DNA of 64,000 nucleotides from an uncultured Collinsella sp. (GTDB taxonomy: Bacteria > Actinomycetota > Coriobacteriia > Coriobacteriales > Coriobacteriaceae), in NCBI GenBank assembly GCA_900754075.1, contig CAAEBN010000066.1, positions 62,001 through 126,000 of the forward strand, given 5' to 3'. The notes beneath the pieces were generated by a model. It ran no database searches and was not told the origin of the DNA. It was given only the letters and a program-made list of their open reading frames with translations. A program made the position numbers and the translations under genes. Position 1 is the first letter of the stretch. Each line of letters opens with the position of its first letter. Positions 61,846 through 64,000 of the stretch are shown here, piece after piece.

Positions 61846-62529
61846 ATGGAGCTTTGGCACGGGTCGGAGGTTGTTGTCGAGCATCCGTCGTTGGGTAAAT
61901 GCAGACAATTCAATGACTATGGGTGTGGGTTTTATTGCACGCCACATGAGGAAATGGCAATGGAGTGGGCATGTCGGACCGAGTCCGATGGTATCGCGAA
62001 TCGATATGAGCTCGATATGGATGGTCTTGCGGTCTTGGACTTGGAGTCCGGGGAGTTTTCAATTCTCAATTGGCTTGCGATTTTGGCTAACAATAGGGAG
62101 TTCAATGTTTCGACACCGCTGGCGCGCGAAGGACTTCGCTATCTGCTGGATAACTGCCTGATTGATATTTCTCCCTATGACGTAATTCGAGGTTATCGCG
62201 CCGACGATTCCTACTTTTCGTTTGCAAGACAGTTCGTTAACGGCATGATCTCGCTTAGGCAACTGCAACTCATTATGCGTTTGGGCGATTTGGGCATCCA
62301 ATACGCTCTTATGAGTGAGCGTGCGTTTTCAGCAATCAGATTCCGCGAATGGAGGCAGGCGTTGGGATCTGAGTATTATCCCAAGCGCTTTAAGCGAGAA
62401 CAGAACGCGCGGCGCAAGTACCTGGAAACTGTGAATGGATTCGACTCTGAGGGTGTCTACATTAGGGATTTAATGACAGGGAGGGTTGATTTAGATGATC
62501 CAAGAGTTGACGAATTGTGGACCGAGTAG
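61846..62529 (+). CDS. DUF3990 protein, ADP-ribosyltransferase-like putative toxin
   Basis: A 227-residue DUF3990 protein: LWHGSEVVVEHPSLGKCR, the FNDYGCGFYCTPHEEMAMEW segment, NRYELDMDGLAVLDL, YDVIRGYRADDSYFSFARQF and LRQLQLIMRLGDLGIQYALM. The family belongs to an ADP-ribosyltransferase-like fold and occurs in pairs with small regulators. GGAGG precedes the ATG. It overlaps the XRE gene by 35 bases. A toxin role is inferred from fold and pairing. Confidence 0.8.
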   Translation: MELWHGSEVVVEHPSLGKCRQFNDYGCGFYCTPHEEMAMEWACRTESDGIANRYELDMDGLAVLDLESGEFSILNWLAILANNREFNVSTPLAREGLRYLLDNCLIDISPYDVIRGYRADDSYFSFARQFVNGMISLRQLQLIMRLGDLGIQYALMSERAFSAIRFREWRQALGSEYYPKRFKREQNARRKYLETVNGFDSEGVYIRDLMTGRVDLDDPRVDELWTE

Positions 62530-63193
62530 AACATATCCCATCTATTACCTCGAGGATGCAATGAGCAACCTCGGCGACTGCTTCGACTATGCCGTGAACG
62601 ACTATGGAGCGGAAGGGTCCGAGGTCGCTGAACTCTTTTGCCTGAGCGGCGTAGCCCGTGAGTTTGAGCGTGGCAACGCATGGGTCGTATCGGGAAAATC
62701 GGGCGTTGAGCTATTCGCGCTTATCGCCGAAAGGTCGGGCTATCAGAGCGGGTCTATACCGGATCGCACCTATCGTTTTGAGAAGACGCCAGAGTATTGG
62801 ACAGGCTGGATACTGGCATATCTGCAGTGGCGTTTAGGGGAGTCTTTCGAAGACCTGCTGCATGTCGTTCCGTTTGACGCACTGCGCAGTCTGTACTATC
62901 CCTGGCACGAAGCCTCGGAGGAACGCGTGGCTCGCCTCGTCTGCGATATGGCGAAGAAAGCGTCCAGGCAAACAAAACTTGCGTTAGCAAGAAAGAAGCT
63001 TAAGAAAACCCAACAAGACCTAGCATACGAATCGGGTGTGTCACTCCGCTCAATCCAAATGTACGAGCAGCGCCAGAGAAACATCAATGAAGCTTCGGTA
63101 ACAAGCGTAAGAGCCATAGCAAAAGCCCTTCACTGCAACATCGAAGATCTCCTAGAGCCAGTCTTCGAATACAAAGAAACCAGCGCAGCCTAA
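62495..63193 (+). CDS. XRE-type regulator with N-terminal partner domain, putative antitoxin
   Basis: A 232-residue protein: N-terminal domain (about 1-150; LEDAMSNLGDCFDYAVNDYG, LSGVAREFERGN, TPEYWTGWILAYLQWRLG) and C-terminal HTH_3 domain (about 165-225; KKTQQDLAYESGVSLRSIQM). It is translationally coupled to the DUF3990 gene. An inner start at 62561 has a better ribosome site (GAGGA) but would remove conserved-looking residues. It likely represses the operon via the inverted repeat at 61781-61827. Confidence 0.78.
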   Translation: MIQELTNCGPSRTYPIYYLEDAMSNLGDCFDYAVNDYGAEGSEVAELFCLSGVAREFERGNAWVVSGKSGVELFALIAERSGYQSGSIPDRTYRFEKTPEYWTGWILAYLQWRLGESFEDLLHVVPFDALRSLYYPWHEASEERVARLVCDMAKKASRQTKLALARKKLKKTQQDLAYESGVSLRSIQMYEQRQRNINEASVTSVRAIAKALHCNIEDLLEPVFEYKETSAA

Positions 63194-63311
63194 AAGAGAT
63201 GCAAGCCGCTGATTGCTCAAGATGCACTTCGAGCAATCAGAACAGCGAAGCCGGCTGTCTCGTTAGAGCGTGCAGGCCTTGTTGATATTTAAATCCGCTT
63301 TCATATTGAAA

Positions 63312-63347
63312 TGCCCCGCCAAGCTAAAGTGCTCGGCGGGGCATATT
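63312..63347. terminator. bidirectional terminator between convergent genes
   Basis: Stem tgccccgcc/ggcggggca (63312-63320 with 63335-63343), followed by TATTT on plus and by TTTCAAT on minus. It separates the XRE gene from the partial gene on the minus strand. Confidence 0.7.
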
Positions 63348-63425
63348 TCGATTGACGATGCTAGCAGGGGTTGAACTTTAATATGCCGCGAGTAAGAGGC
63401 GTCTGCATTTAGCAATTAAAGTAAA

Positions 63426-64000
63426 TTATTCAATTCGGGCGCTCAGCCAGTATTCTCCATTTGAAGCTAAGATTGCGTACGTAATTCCATTTTTGACAGT
63501 TGGCGTATCTACGCAGGCAGCGCCAATCTCCTTAGCGTCGGAAAATGAAAGTGTTGGATCAATCGCTTGTATGGTTGCTAATGCTGTCGCCGCGGCATAA
63601 TCTGTATTTTCGAAGTACATGACTATGTTTTTGAAGCAGTTTTCGGATCCAAGATAGCTGAGTAGCACCGGGTTACTCGAGTCCGAAAAGAAGCCTCCAA
63701 TACCGGCAATCTTTGAACCGTTTTTGATCTGAAGTTCGAGTCCCATGCCGCTATCGTCTAGTTCGTAATCCGCATTCATGCTGCTGCAATTGGGGATATC
63801 GGAGAATTCCTCGTTAAGTCGATCAATAAAGCCTTCAGGTGAAATTGAAAACTTTCCGTCGCCAAGAAAAGATGTGATTTCCTTCTCGTTGCGGGTGTCA
63901 ACGACCTCTCCGCATCTCTCGCATTCTCGTATTTCCTTCGAAGTGGCATCTACGTAGTCGACTTCTTTGGTCCACGAGCCCGGTTGGTGTCCGAGTGGCT
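63426..64000 (-). CDS. C-terminal part of an exported-type Cys-pair repeat protein
   Basis: The minus-strand frame is open from the right edge, giving about 190 C-terminal residues. It begins PLGHQPGSWTKEVDYVDAT, has a CxxC pair (ECERCGEVVD) and a region ITSFLGDGKFSISPEGFIDR, then a domain rich in Asp/Ala with GEYWLSARIE at the end. GHxPGxWT-type modules with Cys pairs occur in surface or secreted proteins of gut actinobacteria. The family is not named here; the N-terminus, where a signal would lie, is outside the window. Confidence 0.7.
   Translation of the reverse strand, partial: PLGHQPGSWTKEVDYVDATSKEIRECERCGEVVDTRNEKEITSFLGDGKFSISPEGFIDRLNEEFSDIPNCSSMNADYELDDSGMGLELQIKNGSKIAGIGGFFSDSSNPVLLSYLGSENCFKNIVMYFENTDYAAATALATIQAIDPTLSFSDAKEIGAACVDTPTVKNGITYAILASNGEYWLSARIE

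Overview
The window looks like a chromosomal segment of a Collinsella-like gut actinobacterium (Coriobacteriia). This is inferred from gene content only: a GC-rich sequence with long antisense open frames, Lac-type PTS genes of Gram-positive style, a tagatose-6-phosphate pathway, mixed-acid fermentation by pyruvate formate-lyase, and many extragenic hairpin repeats. No rRNA, CRISPR or prophage was seen.

The left two thirds (about 1-37 kb) is a sugar island. Positions 1-5.1 kb carry GalNAc/GlcNAc-6-P genes (agaS-like 3' end, nagA, a YhcH anomerase) interleaved with a flavodoxin and a lacX-lacC pair. After a tRNA-Thr, an orphan PTS EIIB with a lost phospho-histidine and a dead IS110/IS1111 element, there follow galM, a DeoR regulator (LacR), a Schlafen-AlbA regulator and a RelE/Phd toxin-antitoxin pair. 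Two successive copies of a lacG-lacE module, each with a divergent LacI regulator, occupy 12.8-22.4 kb. A single lacF (EIIA) at 22.6 kb can serve both. lacA, lacB, a second lacX and a second lacC follow at 24.5-27.8 kb. galT, galK and a third LacI regulator come next, then a flavodiiron protein, a DeoR regulator and a class II ketose-bisphosphate aldolase. Together these genes import lactose as lactose-6-P, split it, and route galactose-6-P through tagatose-6-P and tagatose-1,6-bisphosphate to triose phosphates. The Leloir genes handle free galactose, and AgaS/NagA feed amino-sugars into the same tagatose-6-P pool.

The right third holds a HAD phosphatase, an AraC regulator, a Nudix-Vsr fusion, a BceAB-type ABC transporter, an agmatine permease and agmatine deiminase, class I DAHP synthase, a MarR-controlled heterodimeric ABC exporter, a split pyruvate formate-lyase (core plus separate glycyl-radical subunit) with its activase, DegV, a secreted beta-lactamase-fold protein, MTA/SAH nucleosidase, EngB, and a DUF3990/XRE toxin-antitoxin-like pair. 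The window ends in a partial gene.

The intergenic DNA is unusually rich in structured repeats, here named R1 to R6. R1 is a 55-bp palindrome in two triplet arrays next to the two lacG genes. R2 is a nested hairpin starting with a 28-nt palindrome. R3 is a roughly 125-nt hairpin whose outer arms differ between copies yet stay perfectly paired. R4 is a 'ggggac' family and R5 an 'agttgcggtg' inverted repeat. R6 is a 33-bp tandem array upstream of an ATPase gene. There is also a 230-bp MITE-like element and a palindromic array upstream of the AlbA gene. The most notable protein-level features are the Nudix-Vsr fusion, the split formate-lyase and the EIIB with Tyr in place of its phosphorylated His.
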